DNA of 64,000 nucleotides from Butyrivibrio sp. (GCA_016291375.1 JAEEXE010000012.1:1-64000), one strand, 5' to 3'. Positions 25,241 to 34,522 are shown, counted from the stretch's first letter. A program made the numbers and translations. The notes: generated by a model from the letters alone, not told the origin.

Positions 25241-26455
25241 ATGAAGAAGTTCAAGAAAGTTATTAGTTCACTTATGGCTTCTGCTCTTGTTGTTTCAATG
25301 CTTGCAGGTTGTACAGATGCAGCAAGCACAGAGACAACAGATGCTCAGGCTCAGCCTGCACAGGAAGCATCAAGCTCATCTGACAACGGAGCTACATTCA
25401 AGATTGGTGCTATCGGACCTCTTACAGGTGGTGCTGCAGCATACGGTAATGCTGTATGTAACGCTGCAGAGCTTGCTGTTGAAGATATCAACGCTGCAGG
25501 CGGTATCAACGGATATCAGGTTGAGTACAACAAAGAGGACGACGAGCTTAACGCAGAGAAGTCAGTAAATGCTTACAATACACTCAAGGACTGGGGAATG
25601 CAGATTCTTGTTGGTTCTACAACAAGTGCTTGCTCTATCGCAGTTTCAGAGTATACAAAGGCTGACAATATGTTCCAGCTTACACCTTCAGGATCAGCAG
25701 AAGAGTGCGTTACATATGACAACGTATTCCGTGTATGTTTCTCAGATCCTAACCAGGGTATTGCTTCAGCTCAGTACATCGCGGATCATAACCTTGCTAC
25801 AAAGATTGGTATCATCTATGACAGTTCTGATGTTTACTCAAACGGTATCTATCAGAAGTTTGCAGAGGAAGCAAAGAACAAGAATTTAGAGATCGTTTCT
25901 GCAGAAGCTTTCACACAGGACAACAACACAGATTTCTCAGTTCAGCTTCAGAAGGCTAAGGATGCAGGCGCTGACCTTGTATTCCTTCCTATCTACTACA
26001 AGGACGCTTCTCTTATCCTTACACAGGCCAACACAATGGGATATGCTCCTACATTCTTCGGTGTTGATGGTATGGATGGTATCCTTACAGTTGAGAACTT
26101 TGATACTAAGCTTGCTGAGGGCGTAATGCTTCTTACACCTTTCGCAGCTGATGCAACAGATGATCTTACAGTTAACTTTGTAAAGAAGTATGAGGAAAAG
26201 TACGGCGAGACTCCTAACCAGTTCGCAGCTGATGCTTATGATGCAGTATTCATCATTAAGCAGGCTATTGAGGCTAAGGGTGCTACACCTGACATGAGCA
26301 CTGCAGATCTTTGCGAGGCACTTAAGACTGCTATGACAGAGATTGAGGCAGCAGGTCTTACATCATCTAAGATGACTTGGGATGCTTCAGGTGAGCCTAA
26401 CAAGGAGCCTAAGGCTGTTGTTATCAAGGACGGAGCTTACGTATCCGCTGAATAA
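25241..26455 (+). CDS. livJ: Branched-chain amino-acid ABC transporter substrate-binding lipoprotein
   Basis: This 404-residue protein has a lipoprotein signal ending 'LAGC' (Cys about residue 23), a Gln/Ser linker, and a type-I periplasmic-binding fold ('FKIGAIGPLTGGAAAYG', 'AVEDINAAGGINGYQVEY'). 'LVGSTTSACSIAVSE' and 'QFAADAYDAVFIIKQAIE' fit the LivJ/BraC family. Codon use is strongly biased to a few codons, suggesting high expression. It leads the livHMGF genes but is separated from them by a terminator-like hairpin. Ligand could be leucine, isoleucine or valine, or another small amino acid. Confidence 0.9.
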   Translation: MKKFKKVISSLMASALVVSMLAGCTDAASTETTDAQAQPAQEASSSSDNGATFKIGAIGPLTGGAAAYGNAVCNAAELAVEDINAAGGINGYQVEYNKEDDELNAEKSVNAYNTLKDWGMQILVGSTTSACSIAVSEYTKADNMFQLTPSGSAEECVTYDNVFRVCFSDPNQGIASAQYIADHNLATKIGIIYDSSDVYSNGIYQKFAEEAKNKNLEIVSAEAFTQDNNTDFSVQLQKAKDAGADLVFLPIYYKDASLILTQANTMGYAPTFFGVDGMDGILTVENFDTKLAEGVMLLTPFAADATDDLTVNFVKKYEEKYGETPNQFAADAYDAVFIIKQAIEAKGATPDMSTADLCEALKTAMTEIEAAGLTSSKMTWDASGEPNKEPKAVVIKDGAYVSAE

Positions 26456-26503
26456 TATAAGCATCATTTATAGTATTTATTCACGTTTGACACAATGACG
26501 TGT

Positions 26504-26540
26504 AACGCGGGATATCTGCATAAGGTATCCTGCGTTTTTA
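26504..26540 (+). terminator. Intercistronic terminator between livJ and livH
   Basis: AACGCGGGATA (26504-26514) pairs with TATCCTGCGTT (26526-26536) and is followed by a T-run. It probably lowers readthrough, so that binding protein exceeds the membrane components. Confidence 0.8.
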
Positions 26541-26606
26541 GCTAATAAAAAACTAATTTTTATGGTATGCTAGATTAATCAATTAATGTTTTTTTGGAGG
26601 TTTGGG

Positions 26607-27491
26607 ATGAGCTTTTTAACCTATCTCATTAACGGACTCAGTCTCGGAAGTATCTATGCGATAATAGCTCTCGGATACACAATGGTGTACGGAATCGCCA
26701 AGATGCTTAACTTTGCGCACGGAGATTTCATCATGGTGGGATGCTACATTATCTTTTCCGTAAGTGCAGCACTCAGTGGCAATTCTCTTGTGGGAATTGT
26801 TATTGCGGTGGTTTTATGTACGTTACTGGGCATCACAACAGAATTTATTGCGTATAGACCTTTGAGAGGTGCTGCATCTCCTTTGGCTGTTCTTATTACT
26901 GCCATTGGTGTCAGCTATCTCTTGGAAAATGTGGCTCTTTTGATTTTTGGAGCAGATATTAAGTCCTTCACATCCGTGATAAAATGGGAAGGTTTGTCTT
27001 TTGCAGGAGGAGAACTCAAAATTCAGGGTGTTACTGTTATTACCATTTTGGTAAGTCTTGTGATCCTCATCGCTCTTCAGCTCTTTATAAATAAGACTAA
27101 GCAGGGACAGGCTATGCTTGCTGTTGCTGAGGATAAGGGAGCAGCAACTCTTATGGGTATTAATGTCAATAAGACTATTATGCTTACATTTGCCATAGGA
27201 TCTGCGCTTGCAGCTATTGCAGGAGCGCTTTTGTGTTCGGCATATCCTTCACTTTCTCCATATACAGGAGCTATGCCGGGAATCAAGGCCTTCGTTGCAG
27301 CTGTGCTTGGTGGCATCGGTTCAGTTCCGGGTGCCATGATAGGTGGACTTGTACTTGGTATCGTAGAGATACTGAGTAAGACATATATTTCATCACAGCT
27401 TTCTGATGCGATTGTGTTCGGAATTCTTGTAGTGGTTCTTCTTGTTAAACCTACAGGTATTCTTGGCAAGGTCATTCAGGAAAAGGTCTGA
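26607..27491 (+). CDS. livH: Branched-chain amino-acid ABC permease LivH
   Basis: The preferred start is ATG 26607 (294 residues), with GGAGG just upstream at about 26596; an in-frame ATG at 26586 lacks a site. 'NGLSLGSIYAIIALGYTMVYGIAKMLNFAHGD' (shown only as residues ~8-40) is the LivH N-terminal pattern, and about eight hydrophobic segments follow. 'AFVAAVLGGIGSVPGAMIGG' near residue 235 is the coupling region. It pairs with LivM to form the channel. Confidence 0.93.
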   Translation: MSFLTYLINGLSLGSIYAIIALGYTMVYGIAKMLNFAHGDFIMVGCYIIFSVSAALSGNSLVGIVIAVVLCTLLGITTEFIAYRPLRGAASPLAVLITAIGVSYLLENVALLIFGADIKSFTSVIKWEGLSFAGGELKIQGVTVITILVSLVILIALQLFINKTKQGQAMLAVAEDKGAATLMGINVNKTIMLTFAIGSALAAIAGALLCSAYPSLSPYTGAMPGIKAFVAAVLGGIGSVPGAMIGGLVLGIVEILSKTYISSQLSDAIVFGILVVVLLVKPTGILGKVIQEKV

Positions 27492-27508
27492 TAAAGGCGG
27501 TGTGAAGT

Positions 27509-28570
27509 ATGAAGATAGATAAGAAAACAAAGAGTAATTTAATCACATATGGAATTGTGGTTGCGGCGTTCATTATATTTACGGCGCTTGCTTCTACAGG
27601 CAATCTTTCCAGTCATATGAAGGGACTTCTTGTTCCTATGATTTATTATGCAGTGATCGCTGTTGCGCTTAATCTCTGTGTAGGAATTCTGGGAGAGCTC
27701 AGTATTGGACACTGCGGCTTTATGTGTATCGGAGCTTTCACAAGTGCGTTTTTCTCTAAAGCTACTGCAGATATTATTCCCGGAGGAATAAGGTTTCTGT
27801 TGGCATTTCTTATAGGAATCGCATTTGCTGCGCTTTTCGGATTCCTGATCGGTATTCCTGTTCTTAGGCTTAAAGGCGACTATCTTGCCATTGTAACCCT
27901 TGCTTTTGGCGAGATCATTAAGAATGTTATAAATGCTTTTTATGTTGGAATCGATAAGAGTGGAATTCATTTTTCTCTTAAAAATGCTATGGATCTTGGA
28001 CTCGATGAGAATGGCATAGTTATTGTAAACGGAGCTATGGGTATTACCGGAACTCCGCATGATTCAACTTTTACAATTGCAGTTGTGGTTCTTCTCATTT
28101 CTCTTTTGGTTGTTCAGAATCTGGTCAATTCAAGAGACGGACGTGCCATCATGGCTATCAGAGATAACTATATCGCAGCAGAATCAACAGGTATCAATGT
28201 TACAAGATATAAGATGATGGCGTTTACTATTTCAGCAGCCATCGCCGGAGCGGCAGGAGTTCTTTTCTCTCATAATATTACGACTCTTACTGCTTCTTCA
28301 CAGTACTTTGGATACAACGCATCTATTATGATCCTTGTGTACGTGGTACTTGGTGGAATTGGAAATATCAGAGGAAGTGTTATAGCAGCATGTATTCTTT
28401 ATACTCTTCCGGAGCTTTTAAGAGGCTTTAGCACATATCGTATGCTGATCTATTCTATAGTTCTTATTGTGATGATGATCGTGAACTGGTCACCCAAGAT
28501 CATAGAGTGGAGAAAGAGAACTCTTGGAAAGTTTAATTTTAGGAAAAACAGCGGAAAGGAGATCGCATAA
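27509..28570 (+). CDS. livM: Branched-chain amino-acid ABC permease LivM
   Basis: This 353-residue protein is 17 bp behind livH. Motifs 'LNLCVGILGELSIGHCGFM', 'LRLKGDYLAIVTLAFGEII' and 'YVVLGGIGNIRGSVIAA' are typical of LivM. Its last base is the first base of the livG start codon (28570), so the genes are coupled. About nine membrane segments can be counted. Confidence 0.93.
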   Translation: MKIDKKTKSNLITYGIVVAAFIIFTALASTGNLSSHMKGLLVPMIYYAVIAVALNLCVGILGELSIGHCGFMCIGAFTSAFFSKATADIIPGGIRFLLAFLIGIAFAALFGFLIGIPVLRLKGDYLAIVTLAFGEIIKNVINAFYVGIDKSGIHFSLKNAMDLGLDENGIVIVNGAMGITGTPHDSTFTIAVVVLLISLLVVQNLVNSRDGRAIMAIRDNYIAAESTGINVTRYKMMAFTISAAIAGAAGVLFSHNITTLTASSQYFGYNASIMILVYVVLGGIGNIRGSVIAACILYTLPELLRGFSTYRMLIYSIVLIVMMIVNWSPKIIEWRKRTLGKFNFRKNSGKEIA

Positions 28571-29328
28571 TGGCACTTTTAGATGTAAATAATCTCAGCA
28601 TCTCCTTTGGCGGACTTAGGGCTGTTGATGATTTTAATATCACTATAGAGAAAGGTGAGCTGTATGGGCTTATCGGACCTAACGGTGCGGGAAAGACAAC
28701 GGTTTTCAACCTTTTGACAGGCGTGTATAAGCCAAATGAAGGTATAATAAGGCTTGACGGAGAGGATATCACAAGGAAGAGCACTATAGAGATCAATCAC
28801 TCCGGAATAGCAAGAACATTCCAGAACATCAGGCTTTTTAAGCAGATGCCGGTTATAGACAACGTTAAGGTGGGACTTGCGGAACGCTATAAGTACAGTG
28901 CACTTGAAGGAATCCTTCATTTAGGCAAGTACAGAAAAATAGAAAAAGAGATGGATGAAGAGGCTATGCGCCTTCTCAAAGTTTTTGATCTTGATGGAGA
29001 GAGGGATACACTTGCGGCAAATCTCCCATACGGAAAGCAGAGAAAGCTGGAGATAGCAAGAGCAATGGCAACAGATCCCAAACTGTTGCTTCTTGATGAG
29101 CCTGCCGCAGGAATGAATCCTAATGAGACGGGAGAGCTCATGGATACAATAGCTCTTGTTCGTAAAGAATTTGGGATGACAATCCTTCTTATTGAACATG
29201 ATATGAAGCTTGTATCAGGTATATGCGAGAAGCTTACCGTTCTTAATTTCGGAAGAGTTCTCTGCCAGGGCGAGACAAAAGAAGTTCTTGCGAACCCGGA
29301 AGTTATAAAAGCGTATCTGGGGGAGTAG
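28570..29328 (+). CDS. livG: Branched-chain amino-acid ABC ATPase LivG
   Basis: This 252-residue protein has 'GPNGAGKTT' (Walker A), 'LPYGKQRKLEIARAMAT' as the LivG form of the signature, 'LLLLDEPAAGMNPNET' (Walker B) and 'IEHDMKLV' (H-loop). The AAGMN wording and the 'YG(K/Q)QR' signature separate LivG from LivF. It forms the ATPase heterodimer with LivF. Confidence 0.95.
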   Translation: MALLDVNNLSISFGGLRAVDDFNITIEKGELYGLIGPNGAGKTTVFNLLTGVYKPNEGIIRLDGEDITRKSTIEINHSGIARTFQNIRLFKQMPVIDNVKVGLAERYKYSALEGILHLGKYRKIEKEMDEEAMRLLKVFDLDGERDTLAANLPYGKQRKLEIARAMATDPKLLLLDEPAAGMNPNETGELMDTIALVRKEFGMTILLIEHDMKLVSGICEKLTVLNFGRVLCQGETKEVLANPEVIKAYLGE

Positions 29329-29381
29329 AGCACTTGCAGTAATTTCAATGATGATATAACGATTATTCTTGAGGAATTTGT

Positions 29382-30095
29382 ATGGAATCAATTTTAGAAG
29401 TAAAAGATTTAAGTGTATATTATGGCGTTATCCAGGCTCTTAAGGGCATCTCTTTCCACGTTGACAAGGGAGAGATTGTTGCTCTTATCGGTGCCAATGG
29501 AGCAGGAAAGACTACAACACTTCACACTCTTTCCGGACTTATACAGGCAAACGCCGGAGAAATAAACTATAATGGAATTAATCTAAGAAAGACACCAAAC
29601 CATAAGATTGTCGGAATGGGTATGGCACAGGTACCTGAGGGAAGAAGAGTTTTCGCAGAGATGACTGTGCTTCAGAATCTTAAAATGGGTGCTTTCACCA
29701 GATCCAGTAAGGCTGAGATGGAAGAGACGCTTGCAAGTATTTACAAACGTTTTCCCAGGCTTGAAGAGAGAAAGAATCAGCTTGCAGGAACTCTTTCAGG
29801 TGGTGAGCAGCAGATGCTGGCTATGGGACGAGCACTTATGTCTCATCCCGATATTATCCTTATGGATGAACCTTCAATGGGACTTTCTCCTATTTTTGTA
29901 AATGAGATTTTTAATATCATTGAGGATGTTAATAAGGACGGAGTTACAGTTCTTTTGGTTGAGCAGAATGCTAAGAAGGCCCTTTCAATTGCAAACAGGG
30001 CTTATGTCCTGGAAACAGGAACAATTGTAAAAGAGGGCGATGCAAAGGAACTCCTCAATGATGAGTCAATAAAAAAGGCTTATTTAGGTGAGTAG
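29382..30095 (+). CDS. livF: Branched-chain amino-acid ABC ATPase LivF
   Basis: This 237-residue protein has 'GANGAGKTTTLHTLSGL', 'VPEGRRVFAEMTVLQNLKMG', 'LSGGEQQMLAMGRALMS' and 'ILMDEPSMGLSPIFVNEIF', all classic LivF. It closes the importer. A small kinase-like gene follows after 26 bp and may be in the same transcript. Confidence 0.95.
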   Translation: MESILEVKDLSVYYGVIQALKGISFHVDKGEIVALIGANGAGKTTTLHTLSGLIQANAGEINYNGINLRKTPNHKIVGMGMAQVPEGRRVFAEMTVLQNLKMGAFTRSSKAEMEETLASIYKRFPRLEERKNQLAGTLSGGEQQMLAMGRALMSHPDIILMDEPSMGLSPIFVNEIFNIIEDVNKDGVTVLLVEQNAKKALSIANRAYVLETGTIVKEGDAKELLNDESIKKAYLGE

Positions 30096-30121
30096 GCACT
30101 TGCGCATAGGGGGACAAGGTT

Positions 30122-30760
30122 ATGAAGAAAAATATTGTAATTACAATCGCAAGACAGTATGGCAGCGGAGGAAGAACTGTAGGTAAGATGCTTGCTAAAG
30201 ACCTTGGAATGGGTTATTACAATAAGGATCTTATCAAACTGGCTTCCGAAGAGAGTGGAATCAATGAGGATCTTTTCCGTGATGCAGATGAGCGCTGCAG
30301 GACAATAGGTTTTTTTAAAGCTCCTGTCAATATTTATAAGGGGGAGATTCTTGGGCCTGAAAGCAAGGAGTTTACGGAGCCTGATAATCTTTTTAATTTC
30401 CAGGCAAGTACTATCAAGAGACTTGCAAAGTCTGAGAGCTGCGTGATTATCGGACGTGCCGCAAACTTTGTTTTGAAAGATTATGACAATGTACTCAGTG
30501 TCTTTGTTCATGCTCCTATGGATTTTCTTATGGAACAGGCGGCTAAGGTTCAGAGCCTTAGAGGAGAAGAACTTGAGAAGTTTATTTTAAAGGAAGATAA
30601 GTATAGATCCGAATATTATGAGCATCATACCGGCAAAAAATGGTCAGATGCCCGTAATTATCACCTTTGTCTGGATAGCAGTAAGCTTGGCTTTGAGGGG
30701 TGTGTGGAGGCTATTAAGGCGCACATGAAGGTGAGATTTGGAGAAGACATTTTGGACTGA
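30122..30760 (+). CDS. Cytidylate kinase-like family protein
   Basis: This 212-residue protein begins 'IVITIARQYGSGGRTVGKMLAKDLGMGYYNKDLI', of which 'SRQYGSGG'-like text is the variant P-loop of the cytidylate-kinase-like family (Cytidylate_kin2). 'IGRAANFVLKDYDNVLSVFVHAPM' and 'DKYRSEYYEHHTGKKWSDARNYHLCLDSS' complete it. Such proteins occur beside canonical Cmk in Firmicutes, and their substrate is not settled; they may be nucleotide kinases or sensors. Location directly behind livF suggests co-transcription but not shared function. Confidence 0.82.
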   Translation: MKKNIVITIARQYGSGGRTVGKMLAKDLGMGYYNKDLIKLASEESGINEDLFRDADERCRTIGFFKAPVNIYKGEILGPESKEFTEPDNLFNFQASTIKRLAKSESCVIIGRAANFVLKDYDNVLSVFVHAPMDFLMEQAAKVQSLRGEELEKFILKEDKYRSEYYEHHTGKKWSDARNYHLCLDSSKLGFEGCVEAIKAHMKVRFGEDILD

Positions 30761-30771
30761 ACTGTGGATAA

Positions 30772-33090
30772 ATGGTAAAGATGAGGGATATGAATTTTTT
30801 TAAAGATAAAAGAAAATGGATCATTGCCGCGATATTGGCAGTCGAGATAGTACTACTTGTAGTTAATGCTTTTAGATTTAACAGAACTGAGAGTTATTCA
30901 TTTACGCAGGATGATCTTTTGCTTGCCAAATACAATGGCAGTACTAAGTCTTATGACCATGAGAGTGGTTTCTACGCTGATCATAGCAATATTCCGGAAA
31001 CGTTTATAGTTACAAAGCCTGTATTCCTTAGAAAAGGAATATATTCTATATCAGTGACTTATGAGTCAAACGCTGAGGATAATTGGCATACCAGCTACAC
31101 TACGCTTAATCCGTGTCTGGATATTTCCAAAGATAGGTCAGCTGATCTCGTATATAGCGATCACATCGCAATGCCGGGAGACAGAAATGTTGTTACCTAT
31201 GATTCATGGGTTAGATATGGCACGGAATTTGAAGTGAGAATGGGTCCTGAGGAAGATGCAACCGGTGATGGAATCTATGTGCTTGCTCAGGGTGCCAATA
31301 TAACTTACATGAGAGGCAGGACTATTGTTAATGAAACAGCTAAACTGTTCTTGTTGTTCCTGGCTATTGATGCTCTTTTGTGGTTGATCTTGATAAAAAG
31401 AGAGGAAGTTAAGCGTTTTTGTAAAGGAAAAGCAATTACTTTCTCTGTTATGCTGTTTACTATTGCGTTCTCCAGCTATCCACTTTTGGGAAAGGCATTG
31501 TACTTTGGAGATGATATTCATTATCACTTGAGAAGGATTGCATATATGGGAGAAGCCATCATGAGTGGGCAGTTTCCTATTCATATTCTTCCGGGCTGGG
31601 ATAGAGGATATGGATATGCAGCGGGAGTTGGATATGGAGACCTTTTGCTGTATCCTTCCGCATTCATGGTAATGCTTGGCTTTACGGTTCAGGCAGCATA
31701 TAAGTTTTATGTGCTGCTGGTTAATGTGCTTACTTCGGTAATATCCTACTATTCTTTTGGTAAGATTGCAGATGATAAAAGAGTGGGACTTGCATCTTCA
31801 GTTCTTTTTACTCTTATAGGTTTTAGGCTTCACAGCGTGTATTCCGGTGCAACAGTGGGTGAGTTTGGAGCATTCACTTTCTTGCCCTTGGTAATTCTGG
31901 GTCTGTGGGGAATATATAACCAAAAAGGCAAGAATGCGTATATACATTTGGCACTGGGAGTTACTTTATCACTTTCATGCCATGTTCTCTCGACATTTAT
32001 ATTGTCTCTAATGATTCCGCTTCTTTGTGTGATTCTTATAGAGAAAACTATCAAGAAAGAAGTGCTGATTTCTTTACTGAAAGCATTTTCGATGATTGTA
32101 CTGCTTAATCTGCATTTTATCGTGCCCTTGGCGGATTATATTTTGTTTAAGAATATAAAGGGTAATACAGTAAATGATATGCTTTGGAGCAGAGGAAGAG
32201 ATTTAGTGACTTTCTTTGGCTTTTCACAAGCACCGTTTCGCGATACCGGCGGATTCTTGGGATTAGGGATATCTTTTATCATAGTAATAGCATTAGTGAT
32301 AAGTTTTATCATTGGTGGAAAATTCGGAAAAGAGACAGGGGTGTACATAAGGCTCTTTTTATTCACAGGCTTATTGGTGGCTTTAAGTGCAAATTCAATG
32401 TTTTACTTTTTCTTAATGGATAAGATTCCCTTTTTGTACAAGCTACTTGGTAATATGCAGTTCCCATGGCATTTTTTGGATGTTGCGTGTGGAATGACTG
32501 CTTTTTGGTTTGCGATTGTATTAAAGAAACTACTTGATGAAGGTGGTTCTAAGGTAATTGGTTATATTGCAATTGTCGCTATATGCGGTGTGTGCATAGT
32601 GCAGGGGGATCAGCTTCTTGCTGATGTTGTGCAGGAGGCCAATCCTATTACAATGTATGATGATGCGGGCGTGTCAGATCCCTGCAGAGCAGAATTTAGC
32701 ATACCCGGTATAGATCAGTCGCTTATATTTACTGAAACTGACATGGTTATAAGGGAGGATACTCAGGCATCCGCTTCTATTATTAAAAAGAACGGAACGA
32801 CAATATACGCCAGAGTTGATAATCCCACAGAGGAAAATGTAATAACAGAGGCGCCGCTCTGGGGATATAGGCACTATATCGCTAAGGCCGGCGGAAAGAA
32901 GCTAAAAGTATTTATGGCAGACAGTAAGAAACTGGCTGTGGAGATTCCTGCCGGATACAGCGGTGAGATAAAGATATGCTTCAGAGAGCCTTGGTTTTGG
33001 AGAGTGGCGGAATTAATCTCGCTTGCGACACTTATATATGTGATCATTGCAAATAACAAACAGTGCTCAGCTCGCGGAAATGAAGCTTAA
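30772..33090 (+). CDS. Large polytopic membrane protein, possible GT-C/YfhO-like glycosyltransferase
   Basis: This 772-residue protein has one N-terminal membrane segment, an extracellular beta-rich domain (about residues 40-180), then at least ten more membrane segments and a short C-terminal extracellular domain ending in one more segment. The overall plan (acidic residues in 'ALYFGDDIHYHLRRIAYMGEA' after an early membrane segment) resembles GT-C glycosyltransferases of the YfhO/6-pyruvoyl-tetrahydropterin-synthase-related membrane family. That is a fold guess only. The start is uncertain among ATGs at 30772, 30781 and 30790, none with an ideal ribosome site. Confidence 0.6.
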   Translation: MVKMRDMNFFKDKRKWIIAAILAVEIVLLVVNAFRFNRTESYSFTQDDLLLAKYNGSTKSYDHESGFYADHSNIPETFIVTKPVFLRKGIYSISVTYESNAEDNWHTSYTTLNPCLDISKDRSADLVYSDHIAMPGDRNVVTYDSWVRYGTEFEVRMGPEEDATGDGIYVLAQGANITYMRGRTIVNETAKLFLLFLAIDALLWLILIKREEVKRFCKGKAITFSVMLFTIAFSSYPLLGKALYFGDDIHYHLRRIAYMGEAIMSGQFPIHILPGWDRGYGYAAGVGYGDLLLYPSAFMVMLGFTVQAAYKFYVLLVNVLTSVISYYSFGKIADDKRVGLASSVLFTLIGFRLHSVYSGATVGEFGAFTFLPLVILGLWGIYNQKGKNAYIHLALGVTLSLSCHVLSTFILSLMIPLLCVILIEKTIKKEVLISLLKAFSMIVLLNLHFIVPLADYILFKNIKGNTVNDMLWSRGRDLVTFFGFSQAPFRDTGGFLGLGISFIIVIALVISFIIGGKFGKETGVYIRLFLFTGLLVALSANSMFYFFLMDKIPFLYKLLGNMQFPWHFLDVACGMTAFWFAIVLKKLLDEGGSKVIGYIAIVAICGVCIVQGDQLLADVVQEANPITMYDDAGVSDPCRAEFSIPGIDQSLIFTETDMVIREDTQASASIIKKNGTTIYARVDNPTEENVITEAPLWGYRHYIAKAGGKKLKVFMADSKKLAVEIPAGYSGEIKICFREPWFWRVAELISLATLIYVIIANNKQCSARGNEA

Positions 33091-33110
33091 TTGCTTCGCA
33101 ATTCCGCGAG
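33071..33110 (+). repeat. Hairpin over the stop codon of the large membrane protein gene
   Basis: CTCGCGGAA (33071-33079) pairs with TTCCGCGAG (33102-33110), with an inner stem GAAGC (33082-33086)/GCTTC (33093-33097). No T-run follows, so it is a stabilising hairpin or a weak terminator. Confidence 0.5.
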
Positions 33111-33166
33111 GGAGCAGGTGGTCGCAAGCGATTATTTGTTCTTGAAATAAAAAGTCAAAAAAACAC

Positions 33167-33219
33167 TTGCACATATTGTTAGCATATGCTAATATGTCTT
33201 TGTTAGCAAATGCTAACAA
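33167..33219 (+). promoter_or_regulatory. Promoter with two palindromic operators for a putative small RNA
   Basis: TTGCAC (33167-33172) and TAATAT (33190-33195) are 17 bp apart. The palindrome TTAGCATATGCTAA (33179-33192) fills the spacer. A second palindrome TTGTTAGC-N4-GCTAACAA (33200-33219) lies at the expected start of transcription, 24 bp centre to centre. The half-site GCTAAC recalls DtxR/IdeR-type metal-regulator sites; this link is a guess. Tight double repression is the natural reading. Confidence 0.6.
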
Positions 33220-33325
33220 TAGTAAATGCGTCAATGCCAAGGCGTTATTTACACGTGACATACAATAGTCATAAGAAATCTCCTACCTGAACAGGTGCAT
33301 CTTGCCAATGCACCTGTTTTTCTTT
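33202..33325 (+). ncRNA. Putative repressor-controlled small RNA (~125 nt)
   Basis: The promoter above points into a region without a credible ORF that ends in a strong terminator: AACAGGTGCAT (33290-33300), loop of 7, ATGCACCTGTT (33308-33318), then TTTTCTTT. Just before the terminator lies AGAAATCTCCTACC (33275-33288), a single-stranded stretch complementary to Shine-Dalgarno AGGAG. That is the plan of trans-acting repressors such as FsrA or RyhB. No protein gene is reached before the terminator. If the operators bind a metal regulator, the RNA could be a metal-sparing regulator. Family and targets are unknown. Confidence 0.45.
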
Positions 33326-33456
33326 GCCACAAATTAGACAAGTGGCGGTGAGGAGCGCTTGTCGCCTTGTTTTGTTCACTCTTTATTTAAAACCTTAAAT
33401 ATGCTTTAATAATATGGTGGATTCTTAATATTTCCACATTATGGAGAGTAATAACT

Positions 33457-34491
33457 ATGGCAAATGAGAAATTCATACTGATAGATGGCAGTTCTATGCT
33501 GGTAACCAATTACTATGGCAACTTGCCTAAGGCAATAATGTTTGAGAAAGATCCTGTGAAAAAGGAAAAGCTATATTCTCAGATCATGCACAATGCGCAG
33601 GGGCAGTATACAAATGCCATGTTTGGTATGATGAGAACTATTTTAAAGATAATAGACGAGCAGAAGCCTACACATATAATGTTTGCCTTTGACATGACCA
33701 GAGATACCTTTAGAAGGGAAAAATATGCAGAATACAAGGCAAACAGAGGAGATACGCCCGAACCTTTAAGGGAACAGTTTGTGAACATGGAGAACATGTT
33801 AAAAGAGATGGGCTTTCAGGTGCTGTTTGATGAGAATTATGAGGCTGATGATATTGTTGGAAGTGTTGCCAAGCACTATGAAAAAGAGATTCCAATGTTT
33901 ATAATAACCAAGGATCACGATTATCTTCAGCTTGTAAGCGAATATACAAGGGTGTGGCTCATACAGACCAAGCAGGAAACAGCAACTGAATTACAGGCTA
34001 AATATGGTTCAGAGTATGGATGGGACAGTAAGCTGGTAGCAATTCCCGACAAGGCATTTGAAGTAACGCCGGATCTTTGCCTCAAGGAGTATGGTGTCAG
34101 ACCAGAGCAGATTCCTGACCTTAAAGGTATTCAAGGAGACACAAGTGATAATATCCCCGGAGTAAAGGGAGTAAGCAGTGCGGCAATTCCGCTTCTTGCT
34201 GAATACGGAACTGTTGAGGGAATATATGAAGCAATAGATGCTTGTGGGGATGATAAAGAGCAAAAAGAGCTTGCCAAGAAATGGAAGGAAGAACTTGGGA
34301 TATCAAGAAGTCCGTTGAAGGCTTTGATAGAATATAGAGATATGGCTCTTTTGTCCAAAGATCTTGCTGAGATAAGAAAGGATTATCCGTTTGGGGTGGA
34401 TCTTGACGGATTCAGACTTAATATAGATAAAAGCAAGGCGAAAGAGCAATTTGAAAAATACGGCTTTAAATCATTGATGGATAAGCTGTAA
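33457..34491 (+). CDS. Stand-alone 5'-3' exonuclease (FEN/PIN fold, PolA N-terminal domain-like)
   Basis: This 344-residue protein starts 'FILIDGSSMLVTNYYGNLP', followed by 'FAFDMTRDTFRREKYAEYKANR' (the basic 'R..Y..YK..R' arch) and 'YEADDIVGSVAKHY' plus 'IITKDHDYLQLV', giving the acidic metal-binding residues. 'DLKGIQGDTSDNIPGVKGV' (about residue 225) is the helix-hairpin-helix. It has no polymerase part, so it is a separate flap nuclease like YpcP/Xni. RNA primer removal is the expected role. It has an extended insert around residues 170-205. Confidence 0.87.
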   Translation: MANEKFILIDGSSMLVTNYYGNLPKAIMFEKDPVKKEKLYSQIMHNAQGQYTNAMFGMMRTILKIIDEQKPTHIMFAFDMTRDTFRREKYAEYKANRGDTPEPLREQFVNMENMLKEMGFQVLFDENYEADDIVGSVAKHYEKEIPMFIITKDHDYLQLVSEYTRVWLIQTKQETATELQAKYGSEYGWDSKLVAIPDKAFEVTPDLCLKEYGVRPEQIPDLKGIQGDTSDNIPGVKGVSSAAIPLLAEYGTVEGIYEAIDACGDDKEQKELAKKWKEELGISRSPLKALIEYRDMALLSKDLAEIRKDYPFGVDLDGFRLNIDKSKAKEQFEKYGFKSLMDKL

Positions 34492-34522
34492 ATATAAATA
34501 TTATGAGGGATTTGAGTTTTAT

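Noticed and set aside
33226-33258. Ten-codon ORF inside the putative small RNA
   Set aside because: There is no Shine-Dalgarno before the ATG, so I treat the transcript as non-coding.
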